From Clostridia bacterium (GTDB lineage: Bacteria; Bacillota; Clostridia; Peptostreptococcales; Anaerovoracaceae), in NCBI GenBank assembly GCA_900766045.1, contig CAAFTW010000021.1:1-55462 (forward strand): DNA of 55,462 nt. Reading direction: 5' to 3'. Position numbers and translations under genes: made by a program. This document shows, in pieces, positions 8,806-17,403 of this stretch. Numbering within the stretch: the first letter of the stretch is position 1; each line of letters opens with the position of its first letter. The notes under the pieces were generated by a model, which saw nothing but the letters and a program-made list of their open reading frames with translations, was not told where the DNA came from and searched no databases.

Positions 8806-8834
8806 ATTATTGCATTTCAAGGGAGCGATGTCAA
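8806..8834 (-). promoter_or_regulatory. Promoter of argH-fumC
   Basis: On the minus strand TTGACA (8834-8829), a 17-base spacer and AATAAT (8811-8806). The -35 is perfect and the -10 is one base from consensus. It gives a leader of roughly 175 bases. Confidence 0.75.
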
Positions 8835-8961
8835 TTCAGCAAAGTTTTAAGATGATGTCAGTAGGCCAAGAGGCAGTGGAAATTTTATTGACCGGTCCCA
8901 ATGCTTTTTCTGTGATCTGTATGCCGTCTGTACCTGGAACGCTTCCGTCTGCTCCTGTATG

Positions 8962-9009
8962 AAAAAATCCTCTGCTATGGGAAATTTCTTTCCTGAGCAG
9001 AGGATTTTT
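8962..9009 (-). terminator. Terminator of the GH25 gene (possibly bidirectional)
   Basis: A 14-bp perfect stem (AAAAATCCTCTGCT with AGCAGAGGATTTTT) around an 18-20 base loop, followed by T residues on both strands. It lies 85 bases after the stop codon of the muramidase gene. Confidence 0.85.
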
Positions 9010-9093
9010 GAATAATAGTATCTCGTTGTTATATGGTTATCCGGGGATCCGGCGTCTGCCGGAACCCGTCATCCGGGATTCTCATGTTCCGGA

Positions 9094-11589
9094 TTATTTT
9101 ACCTTTACGCTTACGCTTTTAGAGGCGCAGCCGTTGAAGGTTGTGGAACCGGACTTGGTGTAGTTGTATACCGTTGCTTTATAAGTGCCGGCCTTCAGAT
9201 TTTTGATCGTCAGCGCGGTAGTCTTGTAATTGGTGAAGCGGTAATACTTTGTTGTGCCGTTTCCGGTGAGTTTTACGTAGTATCCGGTGTACTTCATCTT
9301 CTTGACGTTCAGCTTCAGGGTGCCTTTTGCCTGAGAAGATGCGGAAGTGATCTTATTCTGCTTCAGCAGTGCGCGCTTCTTTACGCCGGTGTAATCGCTG
9401 TACACGGTTTTCCCATCTTCTGATGCAGCGGCTCTGGCCTTGACCTCCAGACGGTCGCCGTAGCTTCCGGTCAGGGTGTATGTGGTCTTTCCGCCAGTGG
9501 ATACCGTCTTCCAGTCTCCTCCGTTCGTTCTGTAAGCGATCTGGTAATCGGATGCTCCGTCAACTGCGCCGATCTTTACAGTGGCTGCAGCCTTGGAAGT
9601 GCTTCCTGTTACGGACAGCTTGGTGATCTTCTCCGGTGCTGCCGGCTCATTTTCAGATGCACCGCGGCTGATGGAAGAAGACAGTGTAACCGGTGTGCGT
9701 GCGCTCAGCTCTCCGTTATATGTATGGTCGGATACATCGATCGGACGAACACTGACATAGTATGTCTTTCCCGGTGTCAGGCCGGAAACGGTCGCGTTCG
9801 TGGAAGTCGTCGTCTTGGTCACTGCGTTCGGTGTGGACGCGGAAGAGCTGGTGCTGACGTAGACGCGGTATTTATCAGCGTTGACATCATTCCAGGAGAC
9901 CTTCACGCTTGTTCCCGAAGAGCTGGCGGTAACGGTCGGCGCGCTGCACTTAGAGGTCAGCCTGTAGCTGTCCATTCCCGTATGGGTTCCGTTATAGGTC
10001 TGTCCGTTCAGTTCCAAATACGGGGTGATCCGCAGGGTGTAATCATCTCCTTCTTCCACGCTGATGGTCCGGGTCGTTGTATCTGATCCGGTGTATTTCT
10101 GCGCGTCAGCGTCCCCGCTGCTGTTTACTGCAGAAACGGAATAGCTTACCGTTCCCTGAGATGCCTGAATCGGCGTCCAGGAAACGTACGCGATTTCTTT
10201 ATTCATGTTCAGAACGGTTGAGATCTTGGCCAGTCCCAGATACCGGTACGAGGTTCTGGAATAATCGCCATAAATCGCGCTGGATCCGGAGCCGTACACT
10301 GCACGCACTTTAATTGCCGCCGCGTCATTCTGGCTGAGTTTCAGCGTATAGCTGGTTGCTCCTCCGGTCAGGACATTCTTCCACTCGCCGTCGTTGGTCT
10401 TATACGTAATCTGATAGTCCTGCGCGTTTGCCACGCTGCTGAACTTCACTTTTACGCTTCCGGAAGAAGGCCGCGCGGTCGTGGTCATGGAATTTACCTT
10501 TCCCAGAGAAGTCACCTTCTCAGACGCGCTGGCAACATTCTTGCCAGAAATCTTAAAGGTCTTGCTGATGGTGTTGGAATAGTCGCCGATTCCGTTTACT
10601 ACAACGTAGGCTGTACCCTTGTTTACATTCTTGAAGTAGGCGACGGTATAATCGTCACCTTCCGTCAGGGTCTTGCTGCCGTCCTTGACCGTAACCTTTG
10701 GCTCCAGCGCATAACCGCTGTAGGCCATCTGGCTGTAAGGGATGGAAACGCTGCAGCTTCTGATCGACTTGGTTCCAGACTCCGTTCCTGTGCCGTTTGT
10801 ATTATAGTAATAGAAGTCCATGTCTGTTCTTCCGCTGATTCCGCTTACGCTTCCGGAACTGCTGTACTGCCAGTAATCAACACGCTTGCTGTAACTGTTG
10901 CTCGTGCTGTACTGCGCAAGCCAGAACGGATAATCCTGCAGGTCATCCATGTTGAAACGCGGGGACCAGTCCGCAACGCTTCTGTAGGTATAGAACATCG
11001 GCGTATAGCCGGCGTCCTTAATGTAATTCATGAATGCCTTCGCATTGGCAGTAAGCTGTGATCTTACCGATGCTGTAGATCCGTATGAAGTCGTGCTCAG
11101 TCGGGAGCCGGAAAGGAACTCGTAGTCCATGACGACCGGCATGTTCGGCTGAAGTCCAGCTGCCTCAATCTGGTTTACTACCCAGGCCGCTTCCTTCTTA
11201 GCCTCTGTTGTCGTCTTTGCCAGTGAGAAATAATAAACGCCGACATTGACTCCGGCCTTCTGCGCATTCTGGATATTCGTAATGAAGTTACTGTCCTTAT
11301 ACTGTGTAAATGCTGACTTTCCGTAAGTTCCGCCGACACGGATGAAGGCAAAATCCACACCGGATTTCTTTACCTTCTGCCAGTTAATGGAACCCTGGAA
11401 TACAGAAACATCGATTCCATTAAATGTAATATAATTGCTGCCCTGTACATAAGGCGGGTGATAGTAGGTTTTTCCGCCGGAGGTGCTGCTCGTTGCCGCA
11501 AAAACAGTCAGCGACAGCGCGATTAAAACTGCCGCCGTTACAGAAATCAGCAGCAGGATCCGCCGGGAAACTCTCTTCTGCAAACTCAA
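9094..11589 (-). CDS. Secreted GH25-family muramidase with FN3/Ig-like modules
   Basis: A cell-wall hydrolase of the Chalaropsis-type lysozyme family, cleaving the N-acetylmuramyl bond. I place the start at TTG 11587-11589, because a strong AAAGGAGGAG site lies eight bases upstream and the product then begins directly with a signal peptide (LSLQKRVSRR plus a hydrophobic core ending TVFA). An ATG 27 codons earlier has no ribosome site. The GH25 domain spans about residues 55-265: GIDVSVFQG, then VVMDYEF, which carries the acidic pair, then DMDFYYYN. An Ig-like segment and at least three FN3-like modules follow, rich in Ser/Thr, ending SVSVKVK. No anchor is seen. Direct CTTAA repeats lie just upstream. 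Roles in wall turnover or in attack on competitors are both possible. Confidence 0.9.
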   Translation of the reverse strand: MSLQKRVSRRILLLISVTAAVLIALSLTVFAATSSTSGGKTYYHPPYVQGSNYITFNGIDVSVFQGSINWQKVKKSGVDFAFIRVGGTYGKSAFTQYKDSNFITNIQNAQKAGVNVGVYYFSLAKTTTEAKKEAAWVVNQIEAAGLQPNMPVVMDYEFLSGSRLSTTSYGSTASVRSQLTANAKAFMNYIKDAGYTPMFYTYRSVADWSPRFNMDDLQDYPFWLAQYSTSNSYSKRVDYWQYSSSGSVSGISGRTDMDFYYYNTNGTGTESGTKSIRSCSVSIPYSQMAYSGYALEPKVTVKDGSKTLTEGDDYTVAYFKNVNKGTAYVVVNGIGDYSNTISKTFKISGKNVASASEKVTSLGKVNSMTTTARPSSGSVKVKFSSVANAQDYQITYKTNDGEWKNVLTGGATSYTLKLSQNDAAAIKVRAVYGSGSSAIYGDYSRTSYRYLGLAKISTVLNMNKEIAYVSWTPIQASQGTVSYSVSAVNSSGDADAQKYTGSDTTTRTISVEEGDDYTLRITPYLELNGQTYNGTHTGMDSYRLTSKCSAPTVTASSSGTSVKVSWNDVNADKYRVYVSTSSSASTPNAVTKTTTSTNATVSGLTPGKTYYVSVRPIDVSDHTYNGELSARTPVTLSSSISRGASENEPAAPEKITKLSVTGSTSKAAATVKIGAVDGASDYQIAYRTNGGDWKTVSTGGKTTYTLTGSYGDRLEVKARAAASEDGKTVYSDYTGVKKRALLKQNKITSASSQAKGTLKLNVKKMKYTGYYVKLTGNGTTKYYRFTNYKTTALTIKNLKAGTYKATVYNYTKSGSTTFNGCASKSVSVKVK

Positions 11590-11681
11590 AAAAAACTCCT
11601 CCTTTACTGCTCTCGCCCTGCCAGCAGTCTGGCTGTGCGTAGTGGCTTCGCTCTCTTCTTCAATCACCATTACTTAGAAAA

Positions 11682-11707
11682 CTTAAATAAATCTTAAAGA
11701 TTCTTAA
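11682..11707. promoter_or_regulatory. Three CTTAA direct repeats at 10-11 bp spacing (possible response-regulator site)
   Basis: CTTAA occurs at 11682, 11693 and 11703 on the plus strand, one helical turn apart. The site lies between the divergent GH25 gene and the DUF5685 gene. A two-copy version with 11-bp spacing lies ahead of the secreted S8 protease (21592, 21603). Direct repeats with this spacing suit OmpR/PhoB-family regulators. The pattern is seen; the regulator is inference. Confidence 0.4.
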
Positions 11708-11842
11708 GCAATTATCTCTCATGATAATCGAAATGCGCGCACTTGTCAAATCATATCATCTGATCAACACAAAACAGTCTTTAAATATCCACTCATGTCA
11801 TTTAGAATGGTAATTGTAAAATAATAAATGAGAGATGAATTT

Positions 11843-12718
11843 ATGTTTGGGTATGTAATTACGCAGAAGGAAGAGCTGAAAGTCCGGGAATTCAGTATTT
11901 ACAATGGGTATTACTGCGGACTGTGTAAGACCATCGGGGCAGAATACGGACAGCTGCTCCGATTTGGTCTGCAATTTGAAATGGCCTTCCTGGCACTCTT
12001 TCTGGAGGCCCTCGAGCCTGCGGAAGATGAAGTGTCTATGGAACACTGCGCAGCCCATCCTATTAAGAAAAAGCCGGTCATCCGCGGAAATGCTCAGAAA
12101 TACGCTGCCGCAATGACCATAATTTTAGGATATGAAAATAACCGGGATGATATCCAGGATGACGGCCGCACTTTAAAGACCATGTCACGCTCCCTGATTC
12201 TCCACCGCGCCTATTCCAGGGCAAAGGCTGAATTTCCAAGGGCAGCAGACCTGGTACACAGCCAGCTTGAGCAGCTGTATGAACTAGAGCGGCAGAACTG
12301 CAGCTCCATTGATTCTCCGACCAACGCCTTCGGAGAAGTCATGAAAACGGTCTTTCTCAGCTGCTTTTCAAGTTCAGAAGAAAATCCGGATCAGCCGGCA
12401 TCTTCAACTGAACTGCGGATTATCAGCAGCTTTGCTTACCAGCTCGGCAGATGGATCTATCTGATCGATGCGCTGGACGACTTGGAAAAAGACCGGAAAA
12501 CAGGAAACTATAATCCGTTTGCATGCATTCCGCCCGAACGCGTAAAGAGCCTGGGCTCCGCCCTGCTCTACCACGCATTGGGAGAAATGTCCAAAGCGCT
12601 GGACCTGCTGGACATAAAGAAAAACCGCGGAATCATTGAAAACATCGTTTACCTGGGACTGCACAGCAAGACCGACCAGGTGCTTGAGAAGGGGGAAACA
12701 AATAACAATGGGAAATAG
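11843..12718 (+). CDS. DUF5685 family protein
   Basis: A 291-residue conserved Clostridia protein of unknown function. The start MFGYVITQKEELK, typical of the family, follows a GAGAG site; an ATG five codons earlier has none. The N-terminus has YYCGLCKTIG, a paired-Cys motif, and a third Cys occurs near residue 70 in MEHCAAHP. These could bind metal. The remainder is predicted helical (DALDDLEKDRKTGNYNPF near the C-terminal third is the best conserved-looking block, with acidic pairs resembling helical prenyl-chain enzymes, but the resemblance is too weak to assign). It overlaps the downstream J-domain gene by 11 bases, so the two are translationally coupled and likely work together. Confidence 0.82.
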   Translation: MFGYVITQKEELKVREFSIYNGYYCGLCKTIGAEYGQLLRFGLQFEMAFLALFLEALEPAEDEVSMEHCAAHPIKKKPVIRGNAQKYAAAMTIILGYENNRDDIQDDGRTLKTMSRSLILHRAYSRAKAEFPRAADLVHSQLEQLYELERQNCSSIDSPTNAFGEVMKTVFLSCFSSSEENPDQPASSTELRIISSFAYQLGRWIYLIDALDDLEKDRKTGNYNPFACIPPERVKSLGSALLYHALGEMSKALDLLDIKKNRGIIENIVYLGLHSKTDQVLEKGETNNNGK

Positions 12719-13346
12719 AGATCCATACGAAATACTAGGCATTCCCCGTAATGCTTCTCAGGATGACATCCGGAAAGCTTACCGGGAACTCGTAAAAAAA
12801 TACCACCCGGATAAATACCAGGGAAACCCGCTTGCTGACCTCGCTGAAGAAAAACTGCAGGAAGTCAACTGGGCCTATGATACATTGACAAAAAACGGCG
12901 GCGCTTCTGCACAATCGCAGAGCTATGGCGGATACTCTTACGGAGCATCCGGCTCATCATACTCCGGCGGTGCTTACAGCTACGGCTCATCCGGCGCAGA
13001 AAGCCAGTACGGATCTTACACCGGCAGCTCGCCGATCTATAACCAGATCCGCGCCTACATCAACAGCAATAATATTTCTGCTGCCGAGCAGCTCCTCCTG
13101 CAGAACCGCGCAGAAGACGCAGAATGGCACTTCCTGTATGGTGTCGTTTCCTTCAAACTCGGGCGCATCGCCGAAGGCCTGCAGGACGTGCAGACTGCCG
13201 TCCAGATGGACCCGTCCAACGTCGAGTACCAGAACGCCTACAGCCAGATGAACAGTGTCGGCAGCATGTATCAGGGTATGTCCGCCGACCAGGGTTACGG
13301 AATGAACCCTCTCTGCTGGACCCTGCCGCTGTGCTTCTGCTGTTAA
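12708..13346 (+). CDS. J-domain protein with Ser/Gly/Tyr-rich linker and TPR-like C-terminus
   Basis: A 212-residue co-chaperone-like protein. The J domain covers residues 4-65 (DPYEILGIP, then YHPDKY with the HPD motif that stimulates DnaK ATPase). A low-complexity Gly/Ser/Tyr segment follows at about 70-105, then a TPR-like helical part (ISAAEQLLLQNRAEDAEWHFLYGVVSFKLGR) and a short hydrophobic tail ending LCFCC. The gene starts inside the end of the DUF5685 gene with its own AAGGGGG site. It lacks the Gly/Phe and zinc-finger regions of true DnaJ, which is encoded at 26833-28014, so it is a specialised J-protein. The client could be the DUF5685 protein (inference). The Cys-Cys tail might be a membrane or metal attachment point, but this is unproven. 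Confidence 0.85.
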   Translation: MGNRDPYEILGIPRNASQDDIRKAYRELVKKYHPDKYQGNPLADLAEEKLQEVNWAYDTLTKNGGASAQSQSYGGYSYGASGSSYSGGAYSYGSSGAESQYGSYTGSSPIYNQIRAYINSNNISAAEQLLLQNRAEDAEWHFLYGVVSFKLGRIAEGLQDVQTAVQMDPSNVEYQNAYSQMNSVGSMYQGMSADQGYGMNPLCWTLPLCFCC

Positions 13347-13467
13347 GCCGTGCAGAGCCTGGGAGTTTACCAGGAACAGTTACGCTGTATCTGCCGTCAG
13401 ACAGTTGATTATTTTTCCAGGATAATCATCCCTGCACTGGCATAAAGCATTCTATTATGAAACTTTT

Positions 13468-13512
13468 AACCGGCATATCAGCTGCATCATCTGCTGACAT
13501 GCCGGTTTTTTC
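13468..13512 (+). terminator. Terminator between the convergent J-protein and ATPase genes
   Basis: AACCGGCATATCAGC pairs with GCTGACATGCCGGTT with one internal mismatch, followed by TTTTTTC on the plus strand. On the minus strand the tract is weaker, so it mainly serves the J-protein unit. Confidence 0.85.
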
Positions 13513-13531
13513 TGTTCTTCTGGGTGATCGA

Positions 13532-15508
13532 TTATTTTTCTTCTGCAATTTCTCTATGCAGCTTCATTTCCCCGCTTTCCGGCAGACTCTTCATCTGGAA
13601 GGCTTTACGGTTCAGCATACGCATGGAATTGATGATGCAGATGATCGCTACACCAACGTCTGCGAATACAGCTGCCCACATGCCGGCAAGGCCGAGTGCG
13701 CCGAGCAGCAGGATAAGCAGCTTGACGGCAATCGCGAAGACGATGTTTTCTCTGGCAATGCGGACGGTCTTTCTGGCAATGCGGATAACGAGAGGAATAC
13801 GCTCCAGATTATCATCCATGATGACAACATCTGCGGCTTCGATAGCCGCGTCGGAGCCCAGGGAACCCATCGCGATTCCAACATCCGCGCGGGCAAGTAC
13901 CGGGGCGTCATTGATTCCGTCTCCGATAAATGCGAGTTTCTTCTTATTTTCCTTCTCCTCATCCAGCAATTCTTCCACTTTCTGTACTTTTCCGTCTGGA
14001 AGAAGTTCAGAATACGTATGGTCTATGCCAAGCCGGCTGGCGATGGCTTCGCCGACCTGCTTTCTGTCTCCGGTAAGCATGACGACCTGACGGACGCCTT
14101 CTTCTTTCATTTCGTGGATTGCCTCAGCAGCTTCCGGCTTTACAACATCGGAGATGGCGATTGCGCCAAGGTATCTGTCGTTTTCGGCGACGTAGACGAC
14201 GGTAGCTGCCTCGTCGCACAGCTCAGAACATGAAATTCCGTGTTCCTGCATCATTTTTGCGTTGCCGACGATGATGGTGCGGCCATTTGATTTCGCGATC
14301 AAGCCGCGGCCGCTGACGTTGTCAACGGATTCCAGACCATCCGGATTTCCGGATTTTCCTGCGGCCCGGCGGATGGATGCGGCGATCGGGTGGGTCGAGA
14401 GACCTTCCGCGAACGCGGCTGTTCCCAGGAGTTCCTGCTCCGTTACTCCACTTGCCGGGGTGGCTTTTGTCACAGTAAACTGGCCCTTCGTGAGGGTTCC
14501 GGTCTTATCGGAAACGACAGTGTCAAGCTCAGACATCAGCTCCAGGTAGTTGGAGCCCTTGACGAGCACGCCCTCGCGGGATGCGGCTCCGATTCCGCCA
14601 AAGAATGAAAGCGGGACGGAAATGACAAGGGCGCACGGGCATGAAATGACGAGGAAGGTACATGCACGGTAAATCCAGGTCAGCGGATCACGGGTCACAA
14701 TAGAAGGGATGACGGCCAGGATGACCGCTCCCAGAACGACCAACGGTGTGTACCAGCGGGCAAATCTCGTAATGAAGTTCTCGGTTCTGGATTTCTTGGA
14801 AGTCGCTTCCTCGACCATTTCCAGAATGCGGGAAACGGTAGAATCCTCATATTCCTTAGATGCGCGGATTTTCAGAAGTCCTTCTCCGTTGATACAGCCG
14901 GAAAGGATTTCATCGTCCTTTCTGACGCTGCGGGGAACGGACTCACCGGTCAGAGCAGCGGTGTCTACCATGCTCGATCCGTCAACAACCACGCCATCAA
15001 CCGGGACTTTCTCACCCGGACGAATGACCAGAATATTATCGATCTCGACATCGTCCGGATCGATCGTTTCAACGGTCCCATCTTCGTGAAGAAGGTTGGC
15101 GTATTCCGGTGCAATTTCCATCAGATCCTTGATGGAGCCCCTGGACTTGTTTACCGCATAGTCCTGGAAAAATTCTCCCACCTGATAAAACAGCATAACT
15201 GCGCATGCTTCTGAATTCTCACCAACAACAAACGCGCCGATTGTCGCGATGAACATAAGGAAAGATTCATCCAGCATCTGAAGGTTTTTGATGCCGATCA
15301 GTGCGTTCTTCACAACATCGCCGCCCGCAATGAAGTATGGAAGCAGGTATGGAATCATCAGAACCCAGTGGCTGCTGAACACACCCGTGAGAAGTCCCAT
15401 TCTTCTCAAAATGTGTTCGCCCGCAGCGAGAATCACATAAATAACCAGAGCAGTGATGATCCGGTTTCTTTCCTTCCTTTGTTTTTTTGTCAGCGAACTT
15501 TGTTTCAT
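13532..15508 (-). CDS. P1B-type heavy-metal ATPase, Zn/Cd class
   Basis: A membrane efflux pump of 658 residues. Visible motifs are TGES (actuator domain), SCPCALV with the ion-binding CPC at residues 290-292, DKTGTLT with the phosphorylated Asp334, and GDGINDAPVLARADVGIAMG. The last membrane segments have N-x7-K (NIVFAIAVK) and DVG, the pattern of the P1B-2 class that exports Zn, Cd and Pb, rather than copper-type pumps. There is no N-terminal HMA domain; a stand-alone HMA protein is encoded upstream. The start follows GGAGGG by seven bases. It is the last gene of the ArsR/SmtB-HMA-ATPase set and is presumably induced by excess metal. The exact metal cannot be told from sequence. Confidence 0.93.
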   Translation of the reverse strand: MKQSSLTKKQRKERNRIITALVIYVILAAGEHILRRMGLLTGVFSSHWVLMIPYLLPYFIAGGDVVKNALIGIKNLQMLDESFLMFIATIGAFVVGENSEACAVMLFYQVGEFFQDYAVNKSRGSIKDLMEIAPEYANLLHEDGTVETIDPDDVEIDNILVIRPGEKVPVDGVVVDGSSMVDTAALTGESVPRSVRKDDEILSGCINGEGLLKIRASKEYEDSTVSRILEMVEEATSKKSRTENFITRFARWYTPLVVLGAVILAVIPSIVTRDPLTWIYRACTFLVISCPCALVISVPLSFFGGIGAASREGVLVKGSNYLELMSELDTVVSDKTGTLTKGQFTVTKATPASGVTEQELLGTAAFAEGLSTHPIAASIRRAAGKSGNPDGLESVDNVSGRGLIAKSNGRTIIVGNAKMMQEHGISCSELCDEAATVVYVAENDRYLGAIAISDVVKPEAAEAIHEMKEEGVRQVVMLTGDRKQVGEAIASRLGIDHTYSELLPDGKVQKVEELLDEEKENKKKLAFIGDGINDAPVLARADVGIAMGSLGSDAAIEAADVVIMDDNLERIPLVIRIARKTVRIARENIVFAIAVKLLILLLGALGLAGMWAAVFADVGVAIICIINSMRMLNRKAFQMKSLPESGEMKLHREIAEEK

Positions 15509-15681
15509 TTTCCTACCCTCCGAATCTGCCTCAGCAGCAGATTCATTGTTTCAGCAATCTCTAATCTCAGTAAATCTCTCCGTCTGTACATTTGCACAAT
15601 CATTCATATGTTCATGTAAAAACGATCGCTCGAACGGGGAAACCGCCTGCATGGCTGTCCCCGCACGAATGTTCTTGTTAT

Positions 15682-15897
15682 CTAAAGGTAAATCTCGCAG
15701 TCCGGTTCAACCTTCTTGCAAGTTTTTACGACTTCTTTCATAATTTCATCAAAACGGTCATCATCTGCATCGATCTTCATTTTCTGCATCATGAAGTTGA
15801 CATGAACGTCATTTACTCCATCCAATTTCTTTACCGCGTTCTCCATCTTTGCTGCGCAGTTTGCACAATCTACTTCGATTTTGAATTTCTTTTTCAT
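15682..15897 (-). CDS. Stand-alone HMA-domain metal-binding protein
   Basis: A 71-residue protein that is a single heavy-metal-associated domain: MKKKFKIEVDCANCAAKMENAVKKL, with the metal-binding pair in CANC (Cys11 and Cys14). An extra Cys occurs in KTCKKVEPDCEIYL at the end. A ribosome site AGGAA precedes the ATG. It lies 173 bases ahead of the ATPase gene, which lacks its own N-terminal HMA domain, so it probably acts as the detached metal-binding domain or chaperone of the pump (inference). A GC hairpin (CGGGGA with TCCCCG) lies in the gap. Confidence 0.88.
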   Translation of the reverse strand: MKKKFKIEVDCANCAAKMENAVKKLDGVNDVHVNFMMQKMKIDADDDRFDEIMKEVVKTCKKVEPDCEIYL

Positions 15898-16035
15898 TTT
15901 AGAAGTTCCTTTCCGCCGTCTTTCTGCCGGACTGCATTCATTTCTGACTTCCTGCAGTTCTTCCTCAGCTGCGCACTCTGTCTGCGCAGTCTCCGATTTC
16001 TGCTCCGCCAGTATCCAGAGAAGAATATGTTCCTT

Positions 16036-16374
16036 TTACTCCTCTTCAATATGTTCTTTTCCCATCGCAATAATGGTCTTTACATGATCGTCTGCAAGAG
16101 AATAAATCATTGATTTTCCCTGCCTCTTCGCACTGACCAGATCCGATGCCTTCAGGATCTGCAGCTGGTGAGACACCGCCGACTGATTCATGGAAATATC
16201 ATCACAGATCTCCCCGACACTCTTTCCGCCTTCAAAGAGGTCATAAAGAATCCGGATTCTGGTCGAATCTCCGAACACCTTAAACAGCTCAGCCAGGTCA
16301 ATCAGCTCTTCTTCATCGATTTCATGGGTCAGGCGGTCTACCTTTCGGTCAAATAATTCAATTAAATCCGACAT
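16036..16374 (-). CDS. ArsR/SmtB-family metal-responsive repressor
   Basis: A 112-residue winged-helix regulator. The start MSDLIEL is seven bases after AGGAGG; an upstream ATG in the same frame is only two bases from that site. The DNA-binding core is LAELFKVFGDSTRIRILYDL and SVGEICDDISMNQSAVSHQLQILKASDLV. The C-terminal helix DDHVKTIIAMGKEHIEEE has the D-x-H...H-x3-E spacing (Asp, His, then His, Glu) of the alpha-5 Zn/Co-sensing site in SmtB/CzrA-type regulators. No Cys-based alpha-3 site is present. This fits a Zn-type sensor and matches the Zn/Cd class of the downstream ATPase. The dyad in its promoter is the expected operator, so it probably represses its own operon until metal binds. 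Confidence 0.9.
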   Translation of the reverse strand: MSDLIELFDRKVDRLTHEIDEEELIDLAELFKVFGDSTRIRILYDLFEGGKSVGEICDDISMNQSAVSHQLQILKASDLVSAKRQGKSMIYSLADDHVKTIIAMGKEHIEEE

Positions 16375-16482
16375 ACTCATTCCTCCTGCTCTGCTTCTCA
16401 ACTCTCTCCGCCGGCAGCAGTGAACGCACTGCGCTTCTTCCTTTCTCCGGCACTCGGGAATAGATCTCAAAACCAGCTTATT

Positions 16483-16516
16483 ATGAACTATCGTTCATAT
16501 GATTATATTATCATAT
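16483..16516 (-). promoter_or_regulatory. ArsR/SmtB-type operator dyads
   Basis: A perfect dyad ATGAAC-TATC-GTTCAT (16483-16498) matches the TGAA-n6-TTCA pattern of SmtB/CzrA sites. It sits just downstream of the -10. A second imperfect 20-bp dyad (16497-16516, 9 of 10 positions symmetric) covers the -10 itself. Confidence 0.65.
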
Positions 16517-16532
16517 ATTCATCGAAAGTCAA
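16505..16532 (-). promoter_or_regulatory. Promoter of the metal-efflux operon
   Basis: On the minus strand TTGACT (16532-16527), a 16-base spacer and TAATAT (16510-16505); an overlapping TATAAT three bases on is an alternative -10. The operator dyads overlap it. Confidence 0.7.
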
Positions 16533-16578
16533 CACAGCAAGAAGAAAAAATATTTTCTTTTTGAGGCTAAAGCGAACG

Positions 16579-16624
16579 GTGGCTGCCTGGGAAGCTTGTT
16601 GTCGTCTGACGAATAGACAATCAA
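16579..16624 (-). repeat. Dispersed post-terminator repeat, copy A
   Basis: Member of a family with copies near 35646, 35725 and 39100. Shared core on this strand: ATTGTCTATTCGTCAGACGACAA followed by CAAGCTTCCCAGGCAGCC (spaced as one unit). TTGTC and GACAA form the base of a small hairpin. It starts directly after the T-run of the AIM24-gene terminator. Not coding by appearance. Confidence 0.6.
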
Positions 16625-16686
16625 AACTCCCCTGCCACAGGCCCAGCTGTTTTTCCATGACAACTCTTAAAACCTGTGGCGGGGGA
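16625..16686 (-). terminator. Terminator of the potABCD-AIM24 unit
   Basis: On the minus strand CCCCCGCCACAGG pairs with CCTGTGGCAGGGG (one mismatch) around a 30-base loop, followed by AGTTTTGATT. It begins eight bases after the AIM24-gene stop codon. Confidence 0.75.
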
Positions 16687-16693
16687 ATCCATT

Positions 16694-17380
16694 CTAATTA
16701 TTATCATTCAGCGGCAGATACGGCGCCATTGCTGCGGCGGTTCCGCTGATCGGCATGGTCTGAAGCCAGATGTGGCCCGGTCCGGTGAGCAGTGTGTTAA
16801 ACACGCCTTCACCGCCGAAGAACATGTTCTTCAGGCCCGGAACTTCCTGAATGTCCATGCGGACCGTTCCGTCCATGGCTGCGACATATCCGGTGTCTAC
16901 GACGATCTGCTGACCCGGCTTGAGCTCGTATTCCACAACGCTTCCATCAATTTCCAGGAAGGCCGTTCCCATTCCGGACAGCTTCTGCATGATAAATCCC
17001 TCGCCGCCGAAGAATCCGGAGCCCAGATTTTTACGGAAGAAGACGGACAGTTCCACACCAGATTCTGAAGCGAGGAATGCCGTTTTCTGCGCGATGATTT
17101 CATGTCCCGGTCCGATCTCTACTGGCATAATGGATCCCGGAAAACTGGACGCGAAGGCGATCATTCCGCGGCCGCCCATGGCGGTGTAGTGATTCTGAAA
17201 CAGGTTCTCACCGGACATCATGCGTCCGAACATTTTACGGAGTCCGCCGCCGCTGGTCGTTTCCATCTTCATGTTCGGGCTCATCCAGCTCATAGCTCCG
17301 GATTCTGTAATCATCATTTCGCCCTCATTCAGGCTGCAGATAACGACTGGCAGATTTCCGCCCTTGATTTCGTAATGCAT
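16694..17380 (-). CDS. AIM24 / TIGR00266 family protein
   Basis: A 228-residue protein of the widespread AIM24 (DUF124) family, predicted to form a beta-sandwich rich in glycine. Typical segments are MMITESGAMSWMSPNMKMETTSGGG, then GRMMSGENLFQNHY, and a C-terminal PGLKNMFFGGEGVFNTLLTGPGHIWLQTMP. Function is unknown; bacterial members are sometimes linked to membrane stress. Two ATGs stand in tandem; the second is six bases from GGAG and is preferred. The gene starts 23 bases after potD with no terminator between, and the terminator follows this gene, so it is the last member of the pot operon. A role tied to polyamines is inference only. Confidence 0.88.
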   Translation of the reverse strand: MHYEIKGGNLPVVICSLNEGEMMITESGAMSWMSPNMKMETTSGGGLRKMFGRMMSGENLFQNHYTAMGGRGMIAFASSFPGSIMPVEIGPGHEIIAQKTAFLASESGVELSVFFRKNLGSGFFGGEGFIMQKLSGMGTAFLEIDGSVVEYELKPGQQIVVDTGYVAAMDGTVRMDIQEVPGLKNMFFGGEGVFNTLLTGPGHIWLQTMPISGTAAAMAPYLPLNDNN

Positions 17381-17403
17381 CATTCTCTCCTTTGAAACAA
17401 CAA

